A stretch of DNA of 64,000 nt from Alphaproteobacteria bacterium LSUCC0684 (GTDB taxonomy: Bacteria; Pseudomonadota; Alphaproteobacteria; Puniceispirillales; UBA1172), in the NCBI GenBank assembly GCA_041228335.1, contig CP166130.1:2575001-2639000 (forward strand), read 5' to 3'. The notes below the pieces were generated by a model. It saw only the letters and a list, made by a program, of their open reading frames with translations. It was not told where the DNA came from and made no database searches. The position numbers and the translations under genes were made by a program. Positions 48,283-57,277 of this stretch are shown in pieces (position 1 is the first letter of the stretch; each line of letters begins with the position of its first letter).

Positions 48283-48825
48283 ATGCGATGTTTTCTCCTT
48301 TTTATGGTGCTGCTGATGCCCCTCATGTCTTCTGCCCGGGCGGAGACCGCCCATGATTTCTCTTTCACTGCCATCGATGGCGGTGATTTGCCTCTTTCCG
48401 GTTTCAAGGGTCAGGTGCTGCTGGTGGTGAATACGGCATCACGCTGCGGGTTTACCTCCCAGTACGATGATCTTCAGGATCTTTACGAAACCTACAAGGA
48501 GGACGGTCTTGTGGTGCTTGGCGTGCCAAGCAATGATTTTGGCGGTCAGGAACCGGGCCAGGTCGACGAGATCAAGGAATTCTGCGAGGTGAATTTCAAC
48601 ATCACCTTCCCCATGACCGACAAGACAAAGGTCAAGGGCGAGATGGCGCATCCCTTTTATCAATGGGCTGCAAGCGAGTTGGGAATCATCGCCAAGCCGC
48701 GGTGGAATTTCCATAAATATCTCATTGGTCGTGATGGCCGGCTGATCGACTGGTTCTCCTCCCCGACACGCCCGTCTTCCAGCAAAATGCGCAACGCCGT
48801 GGAAGCGGCTCTTGGCAGATCGTGA
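48283..48825 (+). CDS. Exported glutathione peroxidase-family protein
   Basis: 180 residues with a signal peptide (MRCFLLFMVLLMPLMSSARA) predicting periplasmic location. Thioredoxin-fold peroxidase with the peroxidatic Cys in NTASRCGFTSQYD, the conserved GVPSNDFGGQEPG (catalytic Gln) and KPRWNFHKYLIG (catalytic Trp-Asn). It uses Cys instead of selenocysteine, and like most bacterial members may use thioredoxin-type reductants instead of glutathione. Followed by a terminator. Confidence 0.92.
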   Translation: MRCFLLFMVLLMPLMSSARAETAHDFSFTAIDGGDLPLSGFKGQVLLVVNTASRCGFTSQYDDLQDLYETYKEDGLVVLGVPSNDFGGQEPGQVDEIKEFCEVNFNITFPMTDKTKVKGEMAHPFYQWAASELGIIAKPRWNFHKYLIGRDGRLIDWFSSPTRPSSSKMRNAVEAALGRS

Positions 48826-48977
48826 TGACCCTTGGGGCGGATGGATCACCCTGCCTTGAAATGACCTTTATTGCGCCCCGGGATGAACAAATCCTGCGCA
48901 TAGGATGTTTACCTGTTCAGCGAAGAACACGTGCGGCATCACGAAAACCATGCATTTCATGATACTCCTCCCCCTGA

Positions 48978-49005
48978 AGGGGCCGGTCTTCCGGCCCCTC
49001 TTTTT
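48978..49005 (+). terminator. Intrinsic terminator after the peroxidase gene
   Basis: AGGGGCCGG / CCGGCCCCT forms a nine-base perfect stem with a TCTT loop followed by CTTTTT. It lies 153 bases after the peroxidase stop; the intervening bases show no gene. Confidence 0.88.
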
Positions 49006-49118
49006 AAGTGGTGTTCTTTGATTGGCCAGGCCGGTGGCGGCGCCGGATTTCCAGTCTTGCCAATCTGGTCAATTCCTCCCAAACTAAAGGCGAAAACAGC
49101 ATCTCGAGGGAGGCAAGG

Positions 49119-49883
49119 ATGGGCGTGGCCAGCATTACCAAAGACCGGTTCAATATCGATCATTACGAAGAGCGGGTGGATCTTGCCTGCGCGTTCCGCT
49201 GGGCGGTGAAGCACAATATGCATGAGGCTGTTGCCAATCACTTCAGCCTTGCGGTGAATGACGACGGCACTCAATTCCTGATGAATCCGAATCAGCGTCA
49301 TTTTTCCCGGATCCGGGCCAGCGATCTTCTGCTGCTCGATGCCAATGATCCCTCCACCATGGAACGTGAGGATGCCCCTGACCCGACCGCCTGGGGGCTG
49401 CATGGATCTATCCACCGCCATTGCCGCCATGCCCGCTGCGTGATGCATGTGCATTCGGTTCATGCAACGGTGCTGGCCTCGCTTGCCGACAGCCGCCTGC
49501 CGGCAATCGATCAGAATTCGGCGATTTTCTTTGACCGGGTGGTCATTGATGAAAGCTATGGCGGGCTTGCCTTCGAGGATGAAGGTGAACGCTGCGCCGC
49601 CATGCTTCAGGACCCGAAGAAGAAGACCATGATCATGGGCAATCATGGCGTTTTGGTGCTGGGTTCTTCCCCCGCCGATACGTTCAATCGGCTCTATTAT
49701 TTCGAGCGCGCCGCCGAAAACTATATCCGGGCGCTGCAGACAGGCCAGCCGCTCAGGGTGCTGCCGGATGACATTGCCGAGAAGACCGCGCAGGAAATCG
49801 AAAACTATCCCGAACAGGGTGAACGTCATATGGCTGAAATGAAGGCCATTCTTGATGAGGAAGGCTCGAACTTTCGCGATTGA
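49119..49883 (+). CDS. Class II aldolase/adducin family protein
   Basis: 254 residues from the ATG at 49119, with GGGAGGCAAGG as ribosome site; an upstream frame extension overlaps the terminator and is not used. Zinc-binding aldolase fold with ANHFSLAVNDDG, the His pair in VMHVHSVHATVLASL and the last ligand in IMGNHGVLVLG. Such proteins include fuculose/ribulose phosphate aldolases and unassigned oxidoreductase-like members; the substrate cannot be read from sequence. Convergent with an SDR gene, 3 bases apart. Confidence 0.87.
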   Translation: MGVASITKDRFNIDHYEERVDLACAFRWAVKHNMHEAVANHFSLAVNDDGTQFLMNPNQRHFSRIRASDLLLLDANDPSTMEREDAPDPTAWGLHGSIHRHCRHARCVMHVHSVHATVLASLADSRLPAIDQNSAIFFDRVVIDESYGGLAFEDEGERCAAMLQDPKKKTMIMGNHGVLVLGSSPADTFNRLYYFERAAENYIRALQTGQPLRVLPDDIAEKTAQEIENYPEQGERHMAEMKAILDEEGSNFRD

Positions 49884-49886
49884 TCT

Positions 49887-50756
49887 TCAGATCCGGGCGG
49901 CCAGCCGGTCAAAACCGCGCGACGATAACAGCCGTTTCAGAAGCCCCATCAGTTTGGTTGCGGTGGTGATGCGGTAGCGGATACGGGGATGCGGGCTTTC
50001 CAGCGCATGGATGACGGCACGACTGACGGCTTCGGGCATCAGCTCGAAGAGGTCTTTGGGCGGGTTGACCGCCTCCAGCCGAGGGATCAGCACCTCACGA
50101 TAGAAATTCTCCAGCCGCGTGCCTTTCCAGTCAATCCATTGCCTGAAATGGGGATAGCTGTTCTCGCGGATTTTTGTCCGGATCGGCCCGGGCTCGATGA
50201 GAACCACCTTGATGCCAGTGCCGCCAAGTTCCAGCCGCAGCGTATCGGTCAGCCCTTCAAGCGCGAATTTGGTGGCGTTATAAGCCCCGCGCATCCGGAG
50301 GGCGGCAAAACCCAGCACCGATGAATTCTGGATGATGCGGCCGCCGCCCTGCCCGTGCATGACTGGGATGGCAAGACGTGTCAGTTCATGCCAGCCGAAG
50401 AAATTGGCCTCGAAGATCTGGCGCAGTGCTTCGGTGGGCAGGTCTTCGACCGCCCCGGGGATGCCATATGCGCCATTGTTGAAAAGAGCATCAAGCCTGC
50501 CGCTGCCTCGCTTCATTGCCTCGGCAAAACCTTCGTGAATTGAGGCGGTGTCCTCGTAATCAAGGCGGAAGCTTTCAAGCCCCATGGCGCTAAGGCGGGC
50601 GCAATCCTCTTCCTTGCGGCAGGTGGCAAAAACTCGCCAGCCGCGGGCGTTCAAGGTGAGGGCGGCATCAAGCCCGATGCCGGATGAACAGCCCGTGATC
50701 AGGATGATTTTTCGGGTTTCCATGGGCTTGCCGGATGGCGGCAGGGGTGATGACAT
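49887..50756 (-). CDS. SDR-family oxidoreductase
   Basis: 289 residues from the ATG at 50756 (GAGGAG upstream). Cofactor motif ILITGCSSGIGLDAALTL, NNGAYGIPG, Ser in IIQNSSVLGFAALR and Tyr-x3-Lys in AYNATKFALEGL. The TGCSSGIG form and C-terminal extension (residues about 240-289) resemble the retinol/17-beta-dehydrogenase-like bacterial group, with no specific substrate. It is divergent from the next HAD gene. Confidence 0.83.
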   Translation of the reverse strand: MSSPLPPSGKPMETRKIILITGCSSGIGLDAALTLNARGWRVFATCRKEEDCARLSAMGLESFRLDYEDTASIHEGFAEAMKRGSGRLDALFNNGAYGIPGAVEDLPTEALRQIFEANFFGWHELTRLAIPVMHGQGGGRIIQNSSVLGFAALRMRGAYNATKFALEGLTDTLRLELGGTGIKVVLIEPGPIRTKIRENSYPHFRQWIDWKGTRLENFYREVLIPRLEAVNPPKDLFELMPEAVSRAVIHALESPHPRIRYRITTATKLMGLLKRLLSSRGFDRLAARI

Positions 50757-50826
50757 CTGTTTCTCCTCATCGGCGTTGACTGTGCTACAATACGGATCAT
50801 GCAATCACTCGTCATTATTTTCTGCC

Positions 50827-51771
50827 ATGTCTGATACACTCTTTTTGCCGGACCTGCCCATGGATCAGGCCCGATGTCTTGCGGTTTATGAAACCTTGCG
50901 TGATATCATGCCGCCATCGGTGCGGAAGGCATCGGCTTGCCGTGAAAGGCTGAGGGACCTTTTTGATGAACTGGATGCCGTCCTGCTCGATGGCTATGGC
51001 GTGCTGAATATCGGGGCTGATGCCGTGCCGGGGGCAGCGTTGATGCTGGCCGCGGCGGCTGAGGCCGGGGTCGAGGTGATGGTCGTCACCAACGGCGCCA
51101 GCCGACCTTCTTCCTTTGCCGGGGAAAAATACCGCCAGCTCGGGCTTTCGCTCGATACCCGCCAGATCGTTTCAAGTCGTGATGCGCTGGTGGACTGGCT
51201 CGAACATGGGACGAGTCCCGGGCTTAAAGTCGGCGTGGTGGACAGTTTCTGCATCCCGCCAGAACTCAGCGCCCATGAATGTATCGCGCTTGATCCCGAA
51301 AAGAGAGAGACCTGGACGAAGGTCGACACGATTGCTTTCATGGGCGCCGTCAACTGGGACCTCTCCTGGCAGGCAGCGCTCGAAGACGCGCTCAAAGAGG
51401 GCGTGCCGCTGCTGGTCGCCAATCCGGATGTTGCCGCGCCGCATCCGGGGGCATTCAGTTTCGAGCCGGGATACTGGACAGCCCGGGTGACCGGTATTCC
51501 CAAAGATCAGGTCCGCTGGTTCGGCAAACCTCATGCGCCGGTGTTTGAACTTGCGCTCCGGAAGCTTGAAGAATGGAGCGGGCGATCCAATTGGAGAAGA
51601 GACCGCATCGCCATGGTGGGCGACAGCCTGCATACCGATATTCTCGGCGGCAATGCGGCCGGGCTGAAAACCGTTCTCGTCACGGATCACGGCATATTCC
51701 GTGAGGGTGGGGCTGAAGCGGCAATAAAAGCGAGCGGAATCACCCCGGATGTGATGGTGAAAACAGTCTGA
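50827..51771 (+). CDS. HAD-IIA family hydrolase (TIGR01459 type)
   Basis: 314 residues from the ATG at 50827; a longer frame begins inside the divergent SDR gene and is not credible. HAD-IIA organisation: DAVLLDGYGVLNIGADAVPGA at the nucleophile (quoted from LLDGYGVL), VVTNGASRPS, FGKPHAPVFELALRKL with the lysine, and MVGDSLHTDILGGNAAGLKT. The second acid of the DxD motif is replaced by Tyr, as is common in this group, whose natural substrate is unknown. It is 17 bases before the folate-type SDR and may share its transcript. Confidence 0.85.
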   Translation: MSDTLFLPDLPMDQARCLAVYETLRDIMPPSVRKASACRERLRDLFDELDAVLLDGYGVLNIGADAVPGAALMLAAAAEAGVEVMVVTNGASRPSSFAGEKYRQLGLSLDTRQIVSSRDALVDWLEHGTSPGLKVGVVDSFCIPPELSAHECIALDPEKRETWTKVDTIAFMGAVNWDLSWQAALEDALKEGVPLLVANPDVAAPHPGAFSFEPGYWTARVTGIPKDQVRWFGKPHAPVFELALRKLEEWSGRSNWRRDRIAMVGDSLHTDILGGNAAGLKTVLVTDHGIFREGGAEAAIKASGITPDVMVKTV

Positions 51772-51788
51772 AAGACAGGACAGAAAAG

Positions 51789-52604
51789 ATGAAAACACCG
51801 CCCAGAAGATCAGTGCTGATCACCGGAGCATCTCGCCGGGTCGGCCGGCATCTGGCGCTCGGTCTAGCCCGTGCGGGATGGGAAATTCATCTGCATTACA
51901 ACTCATCCCGGGAGGCGGCAGAAGATACGGCAAGGCTGATCGTTCAGGCAGGCGGAACCTGCCAGCTGCATCAGGCTGATCTCGGCAATGCCGGGGAAGC
52001 TGAAGCCCTGCTGCGCCATCTTCCCTATGGCGATGGCGTGATGGGGCTTTTGCATAACGCCTCTCTTTTTGAATATGATACCGCCCAGACCGTCTCTGCG
52101 GCCATGCTGGAGAAGCATCTCGCCGTCAATCTGACGGCGCCCGCGGTGATGACCCGGGTTTTCGCCGAAGAAATCAGGAAACGATATCCGGCCACCAGCG
52201 GGGCTGTTGTCTCGATTACCGATGCCAAACTGGCCGGACTCAACCCGGATTATTTCAGTTACACGCTTTCAAAGATTGCGCTCGACGGGTTGACGACGCT
52301 GGCCGCCCAGGCCTATGCGCCGGAAATCCGGGTCAATGCCATCGCCCCGGGGATCATCCTCAGGTCAGGTGATCAGACCGAAGAGGAATACCGGATTGCC
52401 CATCAACGGAACCCTCTCGGCCAGGGGGCGGTGCTTGATGATATTCTGCGTGCAACCATAATGCTGCTGGACACGCCGTCCATGACCGGCCATACAGTTG
52501 TTCTGGATGGCGGGCTTCATCTCAACCCCCATCATCGAGATGTGGCTTTTCTGGATGAAACGGAAGATCATGACCAACCCCGTAGCGCGCAGCGTTTTTC
52601 TTGA
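51789..52604 (+). CDS. FolM/pteridine reductase-like SDR
   Basis: 271 residues. Opening VLITGASRRVGRHLALGLA has the TGxxxRxG form of pteridine reductases (PTR1/FolM), then LHNASLFEYD, and FSYTLSKIALDGL with Tyr-x3-Lys. C-terminal DGGLHLNP is typical. It overlaps folB by 35 bases, supporting a pterin role: reducing dihydrofolate or dihydromonapterin. If so it could supply dihydrofolate reductase activity when folA is absent; only the genome can show that. Confidence 0.82.
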   Translation: MKTPPRRSVLITGASRRVGRHLALGLARAGWEIHLHYNSSREAAEDTARLIVQAGGTCQLHQADLGNAGEAEALLRHLPYGDGVMGLLHNASLFEYDTAQTVSAAMLEKHLAVNLTAPAVMTRVFAEEIRKRYPATSGAVVSITDAKLAGLNPDYFSYTLSKIALDGLTTLAAQAYAPEIRVNAIAPGIILRSGDQTEEEYRIAHQRNPLGQGAVLDDILRATIMLLDTPSMTGHTVVLDGGLHLNPHHRDVAFLDETEDHDQPRSAQRFS

Positions 52605-52950
52605 AGAAATTGAAGTTGTCTGTTCCATCGGCCTGCACGATTTCGAGCGGGCCGAAAAACAGCGGGTGCTGATCGATGTGGAAGTACGCCTTGCATCTGA
52701 TCGCGAACCCGTGGCGGACAAGGTGGATGAGACGCTGAATTATGATGATGTCCGAAACGCCGTCATTCGCATTGCCGAGGCCAGGCATTATGATCTGCAG
52801 GAAACCCTGGCAAGATCCATCTTCGATCATATCCGTGCCATGCGTGACGTGGCAGGCCTGATGGTACGCACCCAGAAGCCGGATGTCTACCCCAACTGCA
52901 AGACCGTGGCCTATCGGCTTTCGGATATCGATCCGGGCGCGCGAAGCTGA
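52570..52950 (+). CDS. folB: Dihydroneopterin aldolase
   Basis: Converts dihydroneopterin to hydroxymethyldihydropterin in folate synthesis. 126 residues from the ATG at 52570. VFLEEIEVVCSIGLHDFERA has the catalytic Glu region, LNYDDVRNAV the conserved Tyr-Asp, and ETLARSIFDHI and VRTQKPDVYPNCKTVAYR follow (the Lys in the C-terminal part completes the site). It overlaps the preceding reductase gene. Confidence 0.9.
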   Translation: MTNPVARSVFLEEIEVVCSIGLHDFERAEKQRVLIDVEVRLASDREPVADKVDETLNYDDVRNAVIRIAEARHYDLQETLARSIFDHIRAMRDVAGLMVRTQKPDVYPNCKTVAYRLSDIDPGARS

Positions 52951-52971
52951 ACCGCAAACCTGTCCGGCCTG

Positions 52972-53754
52972 TCAGAAATTGTCCTTGCCCTTTCGCAGGG
53001 CGGTGAAAACCTCAACCGGGTCGCGGGCATCAAGGCCGAAGACAGCGGCAAGACTTTCCGTATCGCAGTTGAGAAAGGGGTTGGCCTTCTTTTCCGTGCC
53101 GAGCATCACCGGCAGAGTCGGGGTGTCTGCCGCCCTCAAGGCATGAATTTCGGCGCAGCGGGCTTCGGCTTCGGCCGAAGGCCAATCCAGGCTTTCAACA
53201 TATCGCGCGTTGGAGGCGGAATATTCATGCCCGCAGGCGATCAGTGTCTTATCCGGCAATGCACGGAGGGCGGCAAGCGAGTTCCACATTTCCTCCATGC
53301 TTCCTTCAAAGACGCGGCCACAGCCCAGGGAAAACAACGTATCGCCGACAAAGGCGATGCCGTGATCGCCGAAACAGTCGTCAAAATAAAAGGCGACATG
53401 CCCGGTGGTGTGGCCCGGGGTTTCAATAACCTCGGCCCGATACCCGGCGATCATGACCTCATCGCCGCCACGAACAGGCCGGGTGATATCGGCAATTCGC
53501 GCCGCCTCGCTTGCCGGGGCGGTCAGCGGGATGTCAAAGCGTTCCAGTAAAGCTGAATTGCCGCCGATATGGTCACCATGATGATGGGTGTTGACGATTT
53601 CGGTCGGCGTCAGCCCCCGGCGCTCAAGTTCCTTCAATACGGGCTCGGCCTCGCCTGGGTCGATAATCGCAAGCTCATGACTGGACGGGTTGTGAAGCAT
53701 CCAGATATAATTGTCGTTCAGGGCGGGAACGCGGATACATTCAGCAAGGGTCAT
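52972..53754 (-). CDS. gloB: Hydroxyacylglutathione hydrolase (glyoxalase II)
   Basis: Hydrolyses lactoylglutathione, the end of methylglyoxal detoxification. 260 residues. The metallo-beta-lactamase motif NTHHHGDHIGGNS supplies the metal ligands, followed by TPGHTTGHVAFYF, VGDTLFSLGCGRVFEG and CGHEYSASNARYV; the C-terminal helical domain is the glutathione-binding type. Divergent from the methyltransferase gene, a common alphaproteobacterial pair. Confidence 0.95.
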   Translation of the reverse strand: MTLAECIRVPALNDNYIWMLHNPSSHELAIIDPGEAEPVLKELERRGLTPTEIVNTHHHGDHIGGNSALLERFDIPLTAPASEAARIADITRPVRGGDEVMIAGYRAEVIETPGHTTGHVAFYFDDCFGDHGIAFVGDTLFSLGCGRVFEGSMEEMWNSLAALRALPDKTLIACGHEYSASNARYVESLDWPSAEAEARCAEIHALRAADTPTLPVMLGTEKKANPFLNCDTESLAAVFGLDARDPVEVFTALRKGKDNF

Positions 53755-53845
53755 GCGATACTCCTTCAGGGCAAATACCAGCCGGGCAAAACCAGAATAT
53801 CAGATCATCCTACCCATGATGTGAACCAAGAGCAACGATAAGACA

Positions 53846-54619
53846 ATGGCCGAGACCGATGCGTTTTCCACCTATTACAACACCCCGCTCGGGCGGGTGT
53901 CGCGGCTTCTTATTGCCCGGCGGCTGCAACGGATTTTCGGGGATGCCGGCAAGACCGGGACAGCGTACCGCTCGCTGGGGGCGTTCGGGTATACACGCCC
54001 CTATCTGCGGCTTGTCGAGGGGCGCGGGGGCCTGCGTCCGGTGGGGTTTCATTTCACCGGCATGGATGTGACAAGATGGCCGCGGCGGCAGCCTTCACGG
54101 ACGGCGCTGGTGGATGAAAACAATCTGCCGCTGCTCGATTCAAGTCTCGATGAAGCGCTGCTGATCCACGGGCTTGAAACTGCCCGCGATCCATCACGCC
54201 TGCTGGGGGAATGCTGGCGCGTGCTCAAGGGCCAGGGGCGGTTTGTGGTCGTTGTTCCGCATCGGGGCACTATCTGGGCGGTGCGGGAGATGACGCCATT
54301 TGGTTATGGCCAGCCTTATTCCACCCATCAGATCAGATCACTTCTGCGCAGCCATGATTTCGAGGTTGAACACATATATCAGGCGCTGGCCGCGCCGCCA
54401 TCGCATTCGCCGCTTTATCCGCGATTTGCACCTATCGTGGAAAAGCTTTCCAAACCCATGGGCGGAGTTCTGATTGTCGAGGCGACAAAAATGCTCTATT
54501 CCGTAAGAGGAGTGCCGGCGCGCCGCCAGCGTTTTGTGCGTCCTGCGCTGATCGGAATCAACACCAATGTCTTGCCGCGCGACCATGACTGGCATGCCGG
54601 GAAAGGGAAAAATGGATAA
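53846..54619 (+). CDS. Class I SAM-dependent methyltransferase-like protein
   Basis: 257 residues. Methyltransf_11-like: the middle contains NNLPLLDSSLDEALLIHGLE and ECWRVLKGQGRFVVVVPHRG, the strand-4/5 part of the fold. The first SAM-binding loop is not the usual GxGxG (YRSLGAFGYTRPYLRLV), so activity may be altered. It is conserved beside gloB in relatives, yet its substrate is unknown. Its stop lies 8 bases inside the chorismate mutase gene. Confidence 0.78.
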   Translation: MAETDAFSTYYNTPLGRVSRLLIARRLQRIFGDAGKTGTAYRSLGAFGYTRPYLRLVEGRGGLRPVGFHFTGMDVTRWPRRQPSRTALVDENNLPLLDSSLDEALLIHGLETARDPSRLLGECWRVLKGQGRFVVVVPHRGTIWAVREMTPFGYGQPYSTHQIRSLLRSHDFEVEHIYQALAAPPSHSPLYPRFAPIVEKLSKPMGGVLIVEATKMLYSVRGVPARRQRFVRPALIGINTNVLPRDHDWHAGKGKNG

Positions 54620-55271
54620 GCCCAACGCCGAAGACGAGACCCTTCTGCGTCTCCGCCGCGAAATCGACGGGCTGGACCGGACAATCCTTGATGCGCTTGA
54701 AGCACGGGACAGGCTGGTGCGCGAGGTCGGGGCCGCCAAATCCAGCAGGAGAATTTTTCGGGCCGGGCGTGAGGCAGACCTGATCAGGAACCTCATCCAG
54801 TCCAGCGGTCTTGATCCTTTCACCATCGAAGTGATCTGGCGCCAGATCATTGCCGCCAGTCTCAACCGGCAGGCGCCGCTGACCATCGCGGTGACCGCGC
54901 GCGCCGAACAGATTGAAGTGGCGCGCTTCCGTTTCGGCGCCGCCCGATACAGGACCTGCAGCACGGCGGCGGATGTGCTCAATGCCGTGGCTTCCGGCGA
55001 CGCGGATCTCGGCGTGCTGCCGCATTGGGCCCAATCTGGCTGGTGGCAGGATCTGGCCCGGATGCGGGATGCTGACCGCAAGGTCTATGTCTCCGCCATC
55101 ACGCCGCTTGCCGACAGATCGGGACTTGAGGAAGGCGTGATCCTTGCGCCCTATCTGCCGGATCCTTCTGCCCGGGACATGACCCTGGTCCACACAGGTG
55201 GTGCGATCGCGGAAAAACCGGGTTATCATCCTGATCACCCCGGGTTACTTGGTATCTTCCAACAGCGCTGA
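54612..55271 (+). CDS. Chorismate mutase with C-terminal prephenate-dehydratase-like segment
   Basis: 219 residues from the ATG at 54612. Residues about 8-90 are an AroQ-type mutase: LRREIDGLDRTILDALEARD, VREVGAAK and a third helix FTIEVIWRQIIAASLNRQ. The remaining 125 residues (LTIAVTARAEQIEVARFRFG, DVLNAVASGDADLGVLPHW) resemble the first lobe of prephenate dehydratase or a periplasmic-binding fold, but lack the dehydratase TRF catalytic motif. It starts the aromatic gene trio with the aminotransferase and tyrC. Confidence 0.85.
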   Translation: MDKPNAEDETLLRLRREIDGLDRTILDALEARDRLVREVGAAKSSRRIFRAGREADLIRNLIQSSGLDPFTIEVIWRQIIAASLNRQAPLTIAVTARAEQIEVARFRFGAARYRTCSTAADVLNAVASGDADLGVLPHWAQSGWWQDLARMRDADRKVYVSAITPLADRSGLEEGVILAPYLPDPSARDMTLVHTGGAIAEKPGYHPDHPGLLGIFQQR

Positions 55272-55292
55272 TTTTCTGCCATAGGTGTGGGC

Positions 55293-56396
55293 ATGACGGA
55301 ACTACAACCCAAAAAATCCATTCGTTCGCTGGTATCCTACCGGCCTGAAGTCGCTGCCATGCCGGAAGGCCGGATCATCCGGCTTTCGGTCAATGAAGGG
55401 GCGCTGGGGCCCTCGCCTGCCGCGGTCGCTGCGCTCAAGGAGATCGGCGACAGGCTGCATCGCTATCCGGAGCAGATCGACCGTGATCTGGTTGAGGCCA
55501 TCGCCAGGGTGCACGATCTTGATCCGGAACGCATCCTGCCCAGCAACGGATCGGATGAACTCATCGGTCTTTTGACCACCGCCTATCTTGAAGATGAGGA
55601 TGAGGCGATCTACACCCAATACGGCTTTCTTGTCTTCCCCCAGGCTATCCGGATTGCCGGCGGCGTGCCTGTTCGGGTCGATGATGATGACCTGACCGTC
55701 AGCATCGACAATATTCTCGCCGCCATCACCCCGCGTACGCGCATCATCTTTCTTGCCAATCCGAACAACCCCACCGGGACAATGATTGCCCGTGCCGAGG
55801 TTGAACGGCTGATCCGCAACGTGCCGAAATCGGTCATCGTCGTGCTCGACAGTGCTTATGCCGAATACAACGCCAAGGATGACCCGGATTACACCGATGG
55901 CGCGGCTTTTGTTGAGGCGCATGACAATGTGGTCATGCTGCGGACATTTTCCAAGATCTACGGGCTTGGCTCGCTCAGGCTGGGCTGGGGGTATTTTCCG
56001 CCGGCCATCCTCGGGGTTCTGGCGTCCATCCGGGGGCCGTTCAGCGTCAATACGGCGGCGGCGGTCGCTGGCCGCGCCGCCATGCTGGACCGGGATTTTG
56101 TTGCCTTGAGCTTTGCCCATAACAGCACCTGGATGCCGAGAATACAGGAATCCATCCGCCAGGCCGGGTTTGAACCGCTGCCAAGCCGGGCTAATTTCTT
56201 CCTGATCCGGTTTGCCTCCGATGCCGAAGCGGACGCCGCCCATGCCTTCATGCAGCAGCGCGGAATTCTGCTCCGCAAGATGGCCCCCTATGGCCTGCCC
56301 TCCTGCCTGCGCATGTCGCTTGGCAATGATGAGGAAATGGAGATCACCAGCGCGGCGTTCAAGGATTTTGCCCAGGCAAGGGCGATGTCGTCATGA
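55293..56396 (+). CDS. hisC: Histidinol-phosphate/aromatic aminotransferase (HisC-like)
   Basis: 367 residues from the ATG at 55293; a GTG at 55287 is also possible. Class II PLP aminotransferase with PSNGSDELIGLLTTAYL, LANPNNPTGTMIARAEV, and the PLP lysine in LRTFSKIYGLGSLRLGWGY. Similar proteins act on histidinol phosphate or on prephenate/phenylpyruvate-type substrates. Position between chorismate mutase and prephenate dehydrogenase favours the aromatic role. It overlaps tyrC by 4 bases. Confidence 0.9.
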   Translation: MTELQPKKSIRSLVSYRPEVAAMPEGRIIRLSVNEGALGPSPAAVAALKEIGDRLHRYPEQIDRDLVEAIARVHDLDPERILPSNGSDELIGLLTTAYLEDEDEAIYTQYGFLVFPQAIRIAGGVPVRVDDDDLTVSIDNILAAITPRTRIIFLANPNNPTGTMIARAEVERLIRNVPKSVIVVLDSAYAEYNAKDDPDYTDGAAFVEAHDNVVMLRTFSKIYGLGSLRLGWGYFPPAILGVLASIRGPFSVNTAAAVAGRAAMLDRDFVALSFAHNSTWMPRIQESIRQAGFEPLPSRANFFLIRFASDAEADAAHAFMQQRGILLRKMAPYGLPSCLRMSLGNDEEMEITSAAFKDFAQARAMSS

Positions 56397-57277
56397 GCAA
56401 GGGCGGGTTCAGGAAGATCGCCGTCATCGGCCTTGGTCTTATCGGCTCATCGCTGGTGCGGGTGGCGAGCGAGGCGAAACTTGCCGACGAGATAAAGGTT
56501 TATGACCGCAGCGATGAGGTTCGCGCCAAGGCCATCCAGCTCGGGCTTGGTGATACGCATGCCGCCACCGCGGCGGCGGCGGCAGAGGATGCCGATCTGG
56601 TGGTGCTGGCCGTGCCGGTTGGCGCCATGGGTGCGGTGGCCGAAGAGATCCGCCCAGCCCTCAAACCGGGTGCGGTGGTGATCGATACCGGCTCAACCAA
56701 AGGGTCGGTGATGCGCGACGTGAAACCCTTCCTGCCCGTGGAGACGTATTTCGTGCCCACCCACCCGATTGCCGGCACGGAATATTCCGGCCCCGAGGCG
56801 GGGTTCTCCGCGCTGTTCCGCGACAGGTACTGGATTGTCCTGCCCGAAGACAACCCGCCGGAAGTGGTGGAACGCATCCGCGCCTTCCTCACCGGGACAG
56901 GGGCGCTGGTCGAGGACATGACGGTGGAATATCACGATCGGGTGCTTGCCATCACCTCGCATCTGCCGCATCTGATCGCCTATACGATTGTCGGCACGGC
57001 GTTTGATTTCGAACAGCAGATCCGCAACGACGTGATCCGGTTTTCAGCCTCGGGTTTTCGGGATTTCACCCGAATCGCGGCATCAGACCCGGTGATGTGG
57101 CGTGATGTCTTCCTGAACAACAGCGATGCGGTGCTTGAAATGCTGGGGCGGTTCAACGAAGATCTTTCCTACCTGCAGCGTGCTATCCGGTGGAAGGAAG
57201 GCGACAAACTCGAAGAACTCTTCAGCCGGACACGCGAGATCCGCAACCGTATCAAGGATATCGGCCAGCTGGACTAG
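56393..57277 (+). CDS. tyrC: Prephenate/arogenate (cyclohexadienyl) dehydrogenase
   Basis: Oxidative decarboxylation toward tyrosine. 294 residues. NAD motif KIAVIGLGLIGSSLVRVA, VVLAVPVGAM, VIDTGSTKGSVM, the catalytic HPIAGTEYSGPEAG and the helical domain with VLAITSHLPHLIAYTIV. Full length for the single-domain TyrA class without an ACT domain. The stop overlaps the convergent YdcF-like gene by 4 bases. Confidence 0.95.
   Translation: MSKGGFRKIAVIGLGLIGSSLVRVASEAKLADEIKVYDRSDEVRAKAIQLGLGDTHAATAAAAAEDADLVVLAVPVGAMGAVAEEIRPALKPGAVVIDTGSTKGSVMRDVKPFLPVETYFVPTHPIAGTEYSGPEAGFSALFRDRYWIVLPEDNPPEVVERIRAFLTGTGALVEDMTVEYHDRVLAITSHLPHLIAYTIVGTAFDFEQQIRNDVIRFSASGFRDFTRIAASDPVMWRDVFLNNSDAVLEMLGRFNEDLSYLQRAIRWKEGDKLEELFSRTREIRNRIKDIGQLD

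Noticed and set aside
50584-50826. N-terminal extension of the HAD-IIA frame
   Set aside because: The extension is antisense to the divergent SDR gene; the ATG at 50827 begins the family-like sequence.
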